A stretch of DNA of 64,000 nt from Flavobacterium sangjuense (GTDB lineage: Bacteria; Bacteroidota; Bacteroidia; Flavobacteriales; Flavobacteriaceae), in assembly GCF_004797125.1 (NCBI RefSeq), contig NZ_CP038810.1, positions 1 through 64,000 of the forward strand, in the 5' to 3' direction. The notes beneath the pieces are model-generated. The model was not told the origin of the DNA. It searched no databases and saw only the letters and a list, made by a program, of their open reading frames with translations. The position numbers were made by a program, and so were the translations under genes. Each line of letters starts with the position of its first letter. The first letter of the stretch is position 1. Of the stretch, positions 7,662 to 15,303 are shown piece after piece.

Positions 7662-10139
7662 ATGCTACTTAAAAAATCACTATCGCTTTTATGTCTTTTG
7701 TTAACTTTAAATATTGCTGCCCAAATAAAAGGAACCGTAAACGATGACAAAGGAAATCCGTTACCGTTCGTAAACATCTTTGAAGAGAACACCTATAATG
7801 GCACCACTACAAACGACAAGGGAAAATTTACCCTAAATGTAAAAAGCGAAAACCCAACAATCATCTTTCAGTATTTGGGTTATAAAACCGTAAAAAAAGC
7901 AATTACAAAAAGTCAGTTTACTGAGAGTTTGACTATCACTTTGATGGAAGAAAATATTACGCTGAAAGAAGTTGTCATCAATCCGAAAGACAATCCGGCG
8001 AATGAGATTATAAGGAATGCAATCAAAAATAAAAAAGAGAACTCCGAAAAAACCGCCAGGTTCAAATCCGATTTTTATTCACGCGGTATCATCCGATTGA
8101 AAGATGCGCCGAAAACCATCATGGGTCAAAAGTTTGATTTTTTTGATGAAATCCTTGACTCCACACGAAGCGGAATCATTTATCTGTCGGAAACCGTTTC
8201 TAAAATAACTTTCCAAAAACCAGACAAAATGAAAGAAGTCATTGTGGCTTCAAAAGTAAGTGGCAAAGACAATGGTTTTAGTTTCAACAACGCGGCTTCG
8301 GTGAATTTTGATTTTTATGAAAACTATCTTCCGTTTGAAATAAATGTCGTTTCTCCAATAGCTGATAATGCTTTCAACTATTATAAATACAAATTTGAAG
8401 GTTCGTTTTTCACCGAAAATCGCCAGCAGATTAATAAGATAAAAGTAATTCCGCGTCGCGAAACAGAGCCAGTTATGGAAGGTTACATTTATATTGTAGA
8501 TGATTCCTATGCTATTTATGCGACGGATTTATCTATCAAAGGAAATCAAATGCAGTCGCCGGCTATTGATAACCTGACATTGAAACAGAGTTACAGTTAC
8601 AATTCTAACAATAAAATTTGGGTGAAAAACACGCAAACACTTGACTTTGTAGCCGGAATGTTAAGCATCAAAGTCAATGGACGATTTACATATGTCTATT
8701 CTAATTTTGAATTTGAGAAACAGTTTGAAAAGAAAACGTTTACCAATGAAATCCTGTCGTTTCAGGAAAATGCGAATAAAAAGGAAGATGCTTTTTGGAA
8801 TACCATTCGCCCTGTTCCTTTGACAGAAGAAGAATCAACAGATTACACTAAGAAAGACATCCTGCAAACAAAGAAAAAATCAAAAACCTATTTGGATTCG
8901 ATTGATGCCAAACACAACAAATTCAAAGTCATGGATGTTTTGAATGGCTATAGTTATAAAAATTCGTTTAAAAAATGGTCGTTAGATTATGACGGTCCGT
9001 TGACGTCAATCTCTTTCAACACAGTTCAGGGTTATAGAATCAACGCTGGTTTATCGTATACAAAACGCGATGAAGACAAAAGAACGTATACCCGAATCGG
9101 CTCTAGGTTTGACTATGGCTTTTCGGAAGAAAAGATAAGAGCAACCGCCAGCTACACTCATAAATTCAACAATACCAACAATAGTCTCTTGTCTTTCAAC
9201 GGAGGAAGTTCTGTGAATCAGTTTAACGGAAGTAATCCGATTTCAAATATTGTAAACACTGTCAGCACATTGTTTTTCAAAAACAATTTTATGAAATTGT
9301 ATGAAAGGAATTTTGTTTCGGGCTTTTTTGGAAGAGAGGTTGTCAATGGGTTTTACTTGAATGTTGCTGCCGAATATTCCGAAAGAAAACCGTTGTACAA
9401 TACGACTGATTATACCGTTATAAAAAGTGATGATTTATACACTTCAAATAATCCGCTTTCGCCAACTGATGAAACTTCAGCAGCCATTGCCAAACACAAT
9501 TTGGTTAAAACCAATGTGCTGATGCGTTTTAATTTTGGACAAAAATACATAAGCCGTCCTGATGGGAAATACAATATTCCGAATGATGATTATCCGTCTT
9601 TGTCTTTAGGTTATGAAAAAACATTTGCCGCCACCGATAAAAATTACGAATATGATTTTGTGGCTGCTCGGGTAAATTATGATGTGACTTTGGGGAATAA
9701 AGGGACGTTGCAAATGGCTTTTAAAGCCGGAAAGTACTTTAATGCCGACAATATTTCCTTTGTTGATTATAAACATTTCAACGGTAATCAAACCCATATT
9801 GGGCAATCAGAAAGTTATACCAATGTGTTTAATTTATTGCCTTATTATGCTGCAAGCACCAATGATAGTTATAGCGAAACCCATATTGAGCACAATGACA
9901 AAGGCTATTTTATGAATAAGATTCCGTTGCTAAGGCTTTTACAATCTCAGTTGGTTTTAGGCTTTCACAACTTAGCTGTTCCAGACAGAAAACCATATCA
10001 GGAATTCTCAGTTGGATTGGATAATCTTGGTTTTGGAAAATTCAGATTATTCAGAGTGGATTATGTTCGTTCGTACCAAAACGGTTATCAGGGTGATGGC
10101 GTTATCTTTGGTTTGAAGTTTTTGAATGTGCTTGAATAA
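7662..10139 (+). CDS. DUF5686 outer-membrane protein with CarboxypepD_reg-like domain
   Basis: An 825-residue surface or outer-membrane protein of Bacteroidetes. Residues 1-21 are a signal peptide (ends IAAQ). Residues ~22-100 are a CarboxypepD_reg-like beta-sandwich (IKGTVNDDKGNPLPFVNIFEE), the domain found at the N-terminus of SusC/TonB-linked proteins. The rest matches the DUF5686 type: a soluble beta-rich section, then from about residue 450 many amphipathic strands that look like an outer-membrane barrel, ending LKFLNVLE. It lacks a TonB plug domain, so it is not a normal TonB receptor. Function is unknown. It probably shares a transcript with aroQ. Confidence 0.87.
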   Translation: MLLKKSLSLLCLLLTLNIAAQIKGTVNDDKGNPLPFVNIFEENTYNGTTTNDKGKFTLNVKSENPTIIFQYLGYKTVKKAITKSQFTESLTITLMEENITLKEVVINPKDNPANEIIRNAIKNKKENSEKTARFKSDFYSRGIIRLKDAPKTIMGQKFDFFDEILDSTRSGIIYLSETVSKITFQKPDKMKEVIVASKVSGKDNGFSFNNAASVNFDFYENYLPFEINVVSPIADNAFNYYKYKFEGSFFTENRQQINKIKVIPRRETEPVMEGYIYIVDDSYAIYATDLSIKGNQMQSPAIDNLTLKQSYSYNSNNKIWVKNTQTLDFVAGMLSIKVNGRFTYVYSNFEFEKQFEKKTFTNEILSFQENANKKEDAFWNTIRPVPLTEEESTDYTKKDILQTKKKSKTYLDSIDAKHNKFKVMDVLNGYSYKNSFKKWSLDYDGPLTSISFNTVQGYRINAGLSYTKRDEDKRTYTRIGSRFDYGFSEEKIRATASYTHKFNNTNNSLLSFNGGSSVNQFNGSNPISNIVNTVSTLFFKNNFMKLYERNFVSGFFGREVVNGFYLNVAAEYSERKPLYNTTDYTVIKSDDLYTSNNPLSPTDETSAAIAKHNLVKTNVLMRFNFGQKYISRPDGKYNIPNDDYPSLSLGYEKTFAATDKNYEYDFVAARVNYDVTLGNKGTLQMAFKAGKYFNADNISFVDYKHFNGNQTHIGQSESYTNVFNLLPYYAASTNDSYSETHIEHNDKGYFMNKIPLLRLLQSQLVLGFHNLAVPDRKPYQEFSVGLDNLGFGKFRLFRVDYVRSYQNGYQGDGVIFGLKFLNVLE

Positions 10140-10156
10140 ATAATTAATAAATAAAA

Positions 10157-10879
10157 ATGTTTACACATCAGGGTAAATCCAGAACATTAAAACACAATTT
10201 GCGAATAGCATCCTTGCTTTCATTTGTGGCTGGAATTGTCAATGTTGCCGGATTTCTTGCGGTTGCTAAACTCACTACAAATGTCACCGGGCATTTTGCT
10301 TTTTTTGTAGATGAAGTTTTCAAGTTGAATCTCTGGAACGGATTTGTTTATTTTTTATACATCTTTTTCTTTTTTCTGGGATCCTTTGTTTCGAGCTATC
10401 TCGTTGAGCTTATTTCACAAAAAACGGAAAGAAACATCTATGTTTTTCCAACATCAATCGAAATTCTGATTCTATTTTCACTAGGCATTTTTGGAAGTAG
10501 CTTAGTAATTGACTATCCAAACATGATTGCCTGCAGCCTTTTATTTGCTATGGGTTTGCAGAATTCATTGGTAACCAAAATATCAAACGCCACTGTAAGA
10601 ACTACACATTTAACGGGGCTTTTTACCGATTTGGGAATAGAGTTATCACAATTGTTTTTCTACAAAGAACCCGAGATGAAGAAGAAATTATATTCCTCTA
10701 TTAAATTGAGATTAACAATCATCAGTTTCTTTTTTATCGGTGGGATAATAGGTGGAATATTTTATGGAGAAATTCAGTTAATGGTACTTCTTATTGCCGG
10801 ATTAGCTTTAGTGATTGGATTAATTTATGACAATATAAAACTAAAAATACAATTGCTGAACCGAAAATACAATCATTAA
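10157..10879 (+). CDS. YoaK/DUF1275 family membrane protein
   Basis: A 240-residue integral membrane protein with about six hydrophobic segments. The N-terminal part carries the family pattern ASLLSFVAGIVNVAGFLAVAK followed by TTNVTGHFAF, and QNSLVTKISNATVRTTHLTG lies in the middle. The family has no settled function; a transporter role is often assumed. Its stop shares the sequence TTAA (10876-10879) with the convergent TauE/SafE gene, with no terminator between them. Confidence 0.88.
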   Translation: MFTHQGKSRTLKHNLRIASLLSFVAGIVNVAGFLAVAKLTTNVTGHFAFFVDEVFKLNLWNGFVYFLYIFFFFLGSFVSSYLVELISQKTERNIYVFPTSIEILILFSLGIFGSSLVIDYPNMIACSLLFAMGLQNSLVTKISNATVRTTHLTGLFTDLGIELSQLFFYKEPEMKKKLYSSIKLRLTIISFFFIGGIIGGIFYGEIQLMVLLIAGLALVIGLIYDNIKLKIQLLNRKYNH

Positions 10880-11640
10880 AAAAACACATCATAACCAAAA
10901 CGGATCAGCGTTCCGATTACGACTATCAAAAAGAAAACGCGAATAAAACCGTTGCCTTTTTTGATGGCGAGTTTTGCTCCTATCCAACCACCAGCAGCAT
11001 TGCAGATAGCCATTGGTATTGCAAACGCCCAAATGATTTTTCCTTTTAAAACAAAAAGACAAATAGAACCAAAGTTGGTCGCCAGATTAACCATTTTGGC
11101 ATTTGCCGAAGCATGAAGAAAATCAAAACCTAAAACGCTTACAAAACCTAACACAAGAAAGCTTCCCGTTCCCGGACCGATAAATCCATCGTAAAAACCA
11201 AGGACAATGCTCATAGAAACAGCTAATAAGAATTGGCGCTTAACAGTATGCTCCTTTGCCTGGTGAATTCCGAAGTTTTTTTTGGTAAATGTATAAATCG
11301 CGATTAAAGTCAAAACCACCAAAAGCAGCGGTTTCATAAAATCGTTATGTACTTTGGTCAGTAAATGGGAACCTAAAAAAGCGGAAGCAAAAGCAACAAC
11401 CGACATAATGGAAAGCAGTTTCCAATTCATGTCCACTTTTTTCAAATATTGATTGGCTGCAAAACTGGTTCCGCTAAAAGCCGGAATTTTTAACGAGCCA
11501 ATTATGGATGAAACGGCAAGGTTTGGCATTAAAATCAAAGCAACCGGAGTTTGGATCAATCCACCACCGCCAACGATAGCATCTACAAATCCGGCAAAGA
11601 AAGCCGCAACACAAAGAAGTATTATTATATAGGTCTCCAT
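10876..11640 (-). CDS. TauE/SafE family sulfite/organosulfonate exporter-like protein
   Basis: A 254-residue membrane protein with eight or so hydrophobic segments and the two internal family repeats. The first carries AGFVDAIVGGGGLIQTPVAL, and the second carries FYDGFIGPGTGSFLVLGFV. Family members move anions such as sulfite or sulfoacetate, but substrate cannot be read here. I placed the start at the ATG of METYIII (11640); an ATG at 11661 in the same frame lies inside the upstream gene's terminator hairpin (11654-11679) and is unlikely. It is convergent with the DUF1275 gene. Confidence 0.88.
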   Translation of the reverse strand: METYIIILLCVAAFFAGFVDAIVGGGGLIQTPVALILMPNLAVSSIIGSLKIPAFSGTSFAANQYLKKVDMNWKLLSIMSVVAFASAFLGSHLLTKVHNDFMKPLLLVVLTLIAIYTFTKKNFGIHQAKEHTVKRQFLLAVSMSIVLGFYDGFIGPGTGSFLVLGFVSVLGFDFLHASANAKMVNLATNFGSICLFVLKGKIIWAFAIPMAICNAAGGWIGAKLAIKKGNGFIRVFFLIVVIGTLIRFGYDVFF

Positions 11641-11653
11641 TATATGAATTAAA

Positions 11654-11679
11654 AATCCCAATGCTTACACATTGGGATT
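11654..11679 (-). terminator. Terminator of the 148-aa lipoprotein gene
   Basis: AATCCCAAT (11654-11662), 8-nt loop, ATTGGGATT (11671-11679). On the minus strand it runs into five T. It directly follows the lipoprotein stop at 11683 and overlaps a spurious in-frame ATG of the next gene. Confidence 0.82.
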
Positions 11680-11682
11680 CTG

Positions 11683-12129
11683 TTATTTCTTTTTATAGGG
11701 TATATATTCGTCGTTCCATTCCTGCCAAATAATACCATAGAATTTTCCATCTGTTCCGAGCCAAATCCTGATTTCCCTTACCACATCATTTCGCTCAAAA
11801 TTGCCTTTATACCTATATACTTTGGCACCTCCAGTGTAAGTATCATCAATAACCTCTATCAGTTTCATATCGATGAATTTTCCGTTAGTTTTGTCTAAGG
11901 CATCACAGGCATGCTGCATTTCTGCTAATGAAAGCGTAGCAAGACCTTTTGAAACTTCCCTTTCACTTAACTGAACAAATTGTCGCGTTTTGCAGGTTTC
12001 TAAAAGTCGCTTTCCAAAATCATAAACCTTTGCTTTCTCTTTTTGAGATATAGAACTGATGTCAGCTCTACGATAAGTCGTTTTGCACGAAACCAACAGC
12101 AATAACATACAAAAGCTTAGGATTCTCAT
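11683..12129 (-). CDS. Hypothetical lipoprotein, 148 aa
   Basis: A small predicted lipoprotein. Residues 1-15 (MRILSFCMLLLLVSC) form a type II signal peptide with lipobox LVSC and Cys15 as the lipidated residue; the next residues KTTYRR carry no acidic export signal. The mature part is mixed alpha/beta and ends WQEWNDEYIPYKKK. I do not recognise a family. It starts 3 nt after the murA stop, so it is almost certainly the last gene of the murA transcript, which ends at the hairpin 11654-11679. Confidence 0.8.
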   Translation of the reverse strand: MRILSFCMLLLLVSCKTTYRRADISSISQKEKAKVYDFGKRLLETCKTRQFVQLSEREVSKGLATLSLAEMQHACDALDKTNGKFIDMKLIEVIDDTYTGGAKVYRYKGNFERNDVVREIRIWLGTDGKFYGIIWQEWNDEYIPYKKK

Positions 12130-12132
12130 GAA

Positions 12133-13443
12133 TTATACTCTTACGATATTGGCTCCAAGTGCACGAAGTCTTTCGTCAATGCGTTCGTAACCTCTGTCAA
12201 TTTGCTCAATATTTTGAATCGTTGAAGTTCCTTTGGCAGAAAGCGCAGCAATCAATAAGGAGATTCCCGCACGAATATCTGGCGAACTCATAACAGTTGC
12301 TTTCAATTGGGATTGGAAATTGTGTCCCATAACTACAGCTCTATGTGGATCACACAACATGATTTTGGCACCCATATCAATCAGTTTATCCACAAAGAAC
12401 AAACGGCTTTCAAACATTTTTTGGTGAATTAGCACATCGCCATTCGCTTGTGTTGCCACAACCAAACAGATACTCAATAAATCAGGTGTAAATCCTGGCC
12501 ATGGTGCATCGGCGATAGTTAATATCGAACCGTCAATATCTGTTTTTACTGTATACCCTTTGGTATGCGCAGGAATATAAATATCGTCTCCTTTTCTTTC
12601 TAAAGTAATCCCCAGTTTTCTGAACACATTCGGAATCACTCCAAGATTGTCCCACGAAACATTTTTAATAGTGATTTCGCTTCTTGTCATCGCCGCAAGG
12701 CCAATCCATGAACCAATTTCAATCATATCTGGTAAGATTCTGTGTTCGCAACCACCCAGTTTTTCAACACCTTCAATAGTCAATAAGTTTGAACCAACTC
12801 CGGTGATTTTGGCTCCCATAGAGTTTAGCATTTTACACAACTGTTGTAAATAAGGCTCGCAGGCAGCGTTGTAAATCGTAGTTATTCCTTCGGCTAAAAC
12901 CGCTGCCATAACTATGTTTGCCGTTCCGGTTACCGATGCTTCATCAAGTAGCATGTGTGCTCCTTTTAATTTCCCTTTAGTTTCAACGCCATAGAAATGG
13001 TCTTCTCTTTCGTAACGAAATTTTGCACCTAAATTGATAAATCCTTCAAAGTGCGTATCCAAACGACGACGACCAATTTTATCGCCGCCTGGTTTTGGAA
13101 TATAGCCACAACCAAATCTGGCTAAAAGCGGCCCAACAATCATAATAGAACCTCTTAAGCTTCCGCCTTCTTTTTTAAAGGCTTCGGTTTTTAAATAATC
13201 AATGTTTACTTCATCGGCTTGAAAAGTATAATCTCCAACTCCGTTTTTTTGAATTTTTACACCCAAATTTCCAAGTAAAACTATTAGTTTATTAACATCT
13301 ATAATATCCGGAATATTTGTAACCCTAACTTTTTCTGAAGTTAATAATGCAGGGCATAAAACTTGCAACGCTTCATTTTTTGCACCTTGTGGCTGTACAT
13401 CACCTTTTAATTGGATTCCTCCTTCAATTTTAAAAGTTCCCAT
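12133..13443 (-). CDS. murA: UDP-N-acetylglucosamine 1-carboxyvinyltransferase MurA (Asp active-site variant)
   Basis: First committed step of peptidoglycan synthesis: transfer of enolpyruvate from PEP to UDP-GlcNAc, in the cytoplasm. The 436 residues show the two inside-out alpha/beta domains of the EPSP-synthase fold. Lys22-Asn23 (GAKNEAL) bind substrate, and DAPWPGFTPDLLS carries the catalytic Asp of the second domain. In the flexible loop, where Escherichia coli MurA has the fosfomycin target Cys115, this protein reads KPGGDKIGRRRLD with Asp121. Asp at this site is known from mycobacterial, chlamydial and Borrelia MurA and gives fosfomycin insensitivity. It lies downstream of DUF493 and DUF4290 genes. 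Confidence 0.97.
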   Translation of the reverse strand: MGTFKIEGGIQLKGDVQPQGAKNEALQVLCPALLTSEKVRVTNIPDIIDVNKLIVLLGNLGVKIQKNGVGDYTFQADEVNIDYLKTEAFKKEGGSLRGSIMIVGPLLARFGCGYIPKPGGDKIGRRRLDTHFEGFINLGAKFRYEREDHFYGVETKGKLKGAHMLLDEASVTGTANIVMAAVLAEGITTIYNAACEPYLQQLCKMLNSMGAKITGVGSNLLTIEGVEKLGGCEHRILPDMIEIGSWIGLAAMTRSEITIKNVSWDNLGVIPNVFRKLGITLERKGDDIYIPAHTKGYTVKTDIDGSILTIADAPWPGFTPDLLSICLVVATQANGDVLIHQKMFESRLFFVDKLIDMGAKIMLCDPHRAVVMGHNFQSQLKATVMSSPDIRAGISLLIAALSAKGTSTIQNIEQIDRGYERIDERLRALGANIVRV

Positions 13444-13451
13444 ATGTTTTT

Positions 13452-13523
13452 AAGGTTCTGAGGTACTGAGGCACTGAGGTTCTGAGGTCTTAGTGCCTTA
13501 GAACCTTAGTGCCTTAGCACCTT
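13452..13523. repeat. 8-bp-period tandem repeat folding as a long hairpin
   Basis: The spacer between the DUF4290 gene and murA is built of octamers. The left arm has about four copies of the type GGTTCTGA/GGTACTGA/GGCACTGA. The right arm has about four of the type CTTAGTGC/CTTAGAAC/CTTAGCAC. The arms are complementary over about 35 nt with mostly G-T wobbles, so transcripts could form one long imperfect stem. It covers the whole 79-bp gap between two co-directional genes. I recall similar octamer repeats scattered in other flavobacterial genomes, but cannot verify that here. Confidence 0.75.
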
Positions 13524-14236
13524 TATTTCTGATTGTTATTATTTTTCTTTATAAATGGCTTCTTACCGTTTTTATTAGTTTTAATCTTTGCGTTAGAAGC
13601 AGGCATATTTTTATTGGACATTTTTTTATTGGTACGCATCAAATCGGTTGTGGTTAACAACTCTTCGGTGCTTTGCAGTAGGTTTAATTTTCCTCCTGAC
13701 AATTCGTATAAATGTTCGAATATTACCAAGTCAGTAACAGTGTCTTTGTTCCAACTCAAATAGGACTTTTTCATGTGGTTGGCAATGACTTTTACCAACG
13801 CATTTTTCATTTCGCCTTCTTCCCAGCTATTGGCAACATCAATCATATATTTGATATTGTTACCATAAAAACGATACTTAGGGTTTTTTTGTGGATATGG
13901 TAAACGTTCCGGTTTTAAATGAATGACATCCGGGGTCGGAATCGGATAAGGTGAATCAACATCTAATTTAAAATCGGACATGATAAATATCTGATCCCAT
14001 AATTTATGCTGAAAATCAGGAACATCACGCAAGTGTGGGTTTAAACTTCCCATCACCTGAATAATATATTTTGCCACTTGATTACGCTTCTCCCTGTCTT
14101 CAATGACTGTTGCCTGATCAATCAATTTCTGCAAATGGCGGCCATATTCAGGAATGATTAAATGTGGTCTTTCCCCATTATATTCCAAATGATGAACGAC
14201 CTCGTTTGCATTTTCTTTTATATATTTTTCTGGCAT
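13523..14236 (-). CDS. DUF4290 domain-containing protein
   Basis: A 237-residue cytoplasmic protein of a Bacteroidetes-specific family of unknown function. The conserved core (residues ~10-185) includes YNGERPHLIIPEYGRHLQKLI, LRDVPDFQHKLWDQIFIMSDF and ISPYP/TPDVIHLKPERLPYPQ-like segments. The C-terminal ~40 residues are a low-complexity Lys/Asn tail. The start ATG overlaps the DUF493 stop as TAATG, implying translational coupling. The fixed order DUF493-DUF4290-murA hints at a wall-linked role; that is inference only. Confidence 0.9.
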   Translation of the reverse strand: MPEKYIKENANEVVHHLEYNGERPHLIIPEYGRHLQKLIDQATVIEDREKRNQVAKYIIQVMGSLNPHLRDVPDFQHKLWDQIFIMSDFKLDVDSPYPIPTPDVIHLKPERLPYPQKNPKYRFYGNNIKYMIDVANSWEEGEMKNALVKVIANHMKKSYLSWNKDTVTDLVIFEHLYELSGGKLNLLQSTEELLTTTDLMRTNKKMSNKNMPASNAKIKTNKNGKKPFIKKNNNNQK

Positions 14237-14520
14237 TATAATGATATTATTCCTTCGATAGAAGAGACTTCTATGTATTTTTCAATAACATGTTCCGGAC
14301 TTTCCATCATCACGTTTATTGACACACTGGTGTATTTTGCATTCTTTGATTGTTTGGTTTGAATTACGGCACCTATATTGTCAAAAGCATTTTCTACTTC
14401 TTCAATTTTTTTTGGGCTTGTTGGCACAATAAATTTGTATAAATATTCACTTGGCCATACTGATGTAGTGCTCAGTTCTTCCTTTAATCTGATATAAAAT
14501 TCTTCCGTCTTCTTATCCAT
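14236..14520 (-). CDS. DUF493 (YbeD-like) family protein
   Basis: A 94-residue small alpha/beta protein of the DUF493/YbeD type, which resembles an ACT-like regulatory fold. Recognisable parts are WPSEYLYKFIVP near the start and YTSVSINVMMESPEHVIEKYIEVSSI at the end. I placed the start at MDKKTEEFY (14520); an in-frame ATG at 14541 would add seven non-conserved residues. No catalytic residues are expected. It is the first gene of the DUF493-DUF4290-murA-lipoprotein string and its stop overlaps the next start. Confidence 0.85.
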   Translation of the reverse strand: MDKKTEEFYIRLKEELSTTSVWPSEYLYKFIVPTSPKKIEEVENAFDNIGAVIQTKQSKNAKYTSVSINVMMESPEHVIEKYIEVSSIEGIISL

Positions 14521-14652
14521 TTCTAAACAAAATAAAAGCAAATATACAGTATTGATTTTAGAATTTAGAATTGGATTCTATGATTTCAAAAAAATAATTT
14601 TCAATCCAAAAAATAAATCCCAATTCGCTTTACATATTCTAATTAGTTTCAA

Positions 14653-14660
14653 TAAATTTG
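14653..14660 (+). promoter_or_regulatory. -7 element of the NTPase gene
   Basis: TAAATTTG, an exact TAnnTTTG box, with only a weak TTTA at 14629-14632 as -33 element. A transcript from here would begin near 14667, so it would exclude the TTG at 14658 as start codon and favour the TTG at 14679. Confidence 0.5.
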
Positions 14661-14678
14661 CCCTTCATTTCAAAAATC

Positions 14679-15212
14679 TTGGAAAAAGAAATTATAGTTA
14701 TCATCGGCGGTCCGGGAACCGGAAAAACAACCATCATCGACGGATTATTATCCAAAGGACATTGTTGTTATCCGGAAATTTCACGCGAAATAACGTTAGA
14801 AGCTAAAAAACAGGGAATCGAACAATTGTTTCTTGAAAAACCATTGTTATTTAGCGAATTACTTTTGGAAGGAAGAAAAAAACAATACAACAGCGCAATC
14901 TCAGAACCACATCCTGTAGTTTTTATTGATCGTGGTATTCCTGATGTTCTGGCGTATATGCATTACATTGGCGACAGCTATCCTGCTTTTTTTGATGAAG
15001 CCTGTAGAGAACACAAATATTCCAAAATTTTTATACTTCCGCCTTGGGAAGAAATCTACGAAAGCGATGATGCGCGTTATGAAAACTTTGAACAGGCAAA
15101 GCTTATCTACAATCATCTTACCGAGACTTATCAAAAGTATGGCTACGACTTGATAGAAGTACCAAGAGGAACAGTTGAAGAGCGCATTGAGTTCATATTT
15201 AAGCATCTGTAA
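14679..15212 (+). CDS. P-loop NTPase (AAA_28-like / NadR-like kinase fold)
   Basis: A ~177-residue single-domain P-loop protein. The Walker A motif IIGGPGTGKTTII lies at the very N-terminus, IDRGIPDVLAYM is a Walker B-like segment, and the C-terminal part has RGTVEERIEFI. The layout is that of small ATPases annotated as AAA_28, related to nucleotide or nicotinamide-riboside kinases; the substrate is unknown. The start is a TTG: 14679 is preferred over 14658 because a TAAATTTG promoter box ends at 14660. It is followed by recQ on the same strand after 91 bp. Confidence 0.85.
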   Translation: MEKEIIVIIGGPGTGKTTIIDGLLSKGHCCYPEISREITLEAKKQGIEQLFLEKPLLFSELLLEGRKKQYNSAISEPHPVVFIDRGIPDVLAYMHYIGDSYPAFFDEACREHKYSKIFILPPWEEIYESDDARYENFEQAKLIYNHLTETYQKYGYDLIEVPRGTVEERIEFIFKHL

Positions 15213-15303
15213 TAATACACTTTTGCTGTAATAGCAACACAATCTTATTTTATATCTTTGATACAGAAAATTGAATTAGTTATTAATTCATAGTAAACAT
15301 CCT

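Noticed and set aside
13452..13523. Rho-independent terminator upstream of murA
   Set aside because: The hairpin has no T-run and is made of octamer repeats with many wobble pairs.
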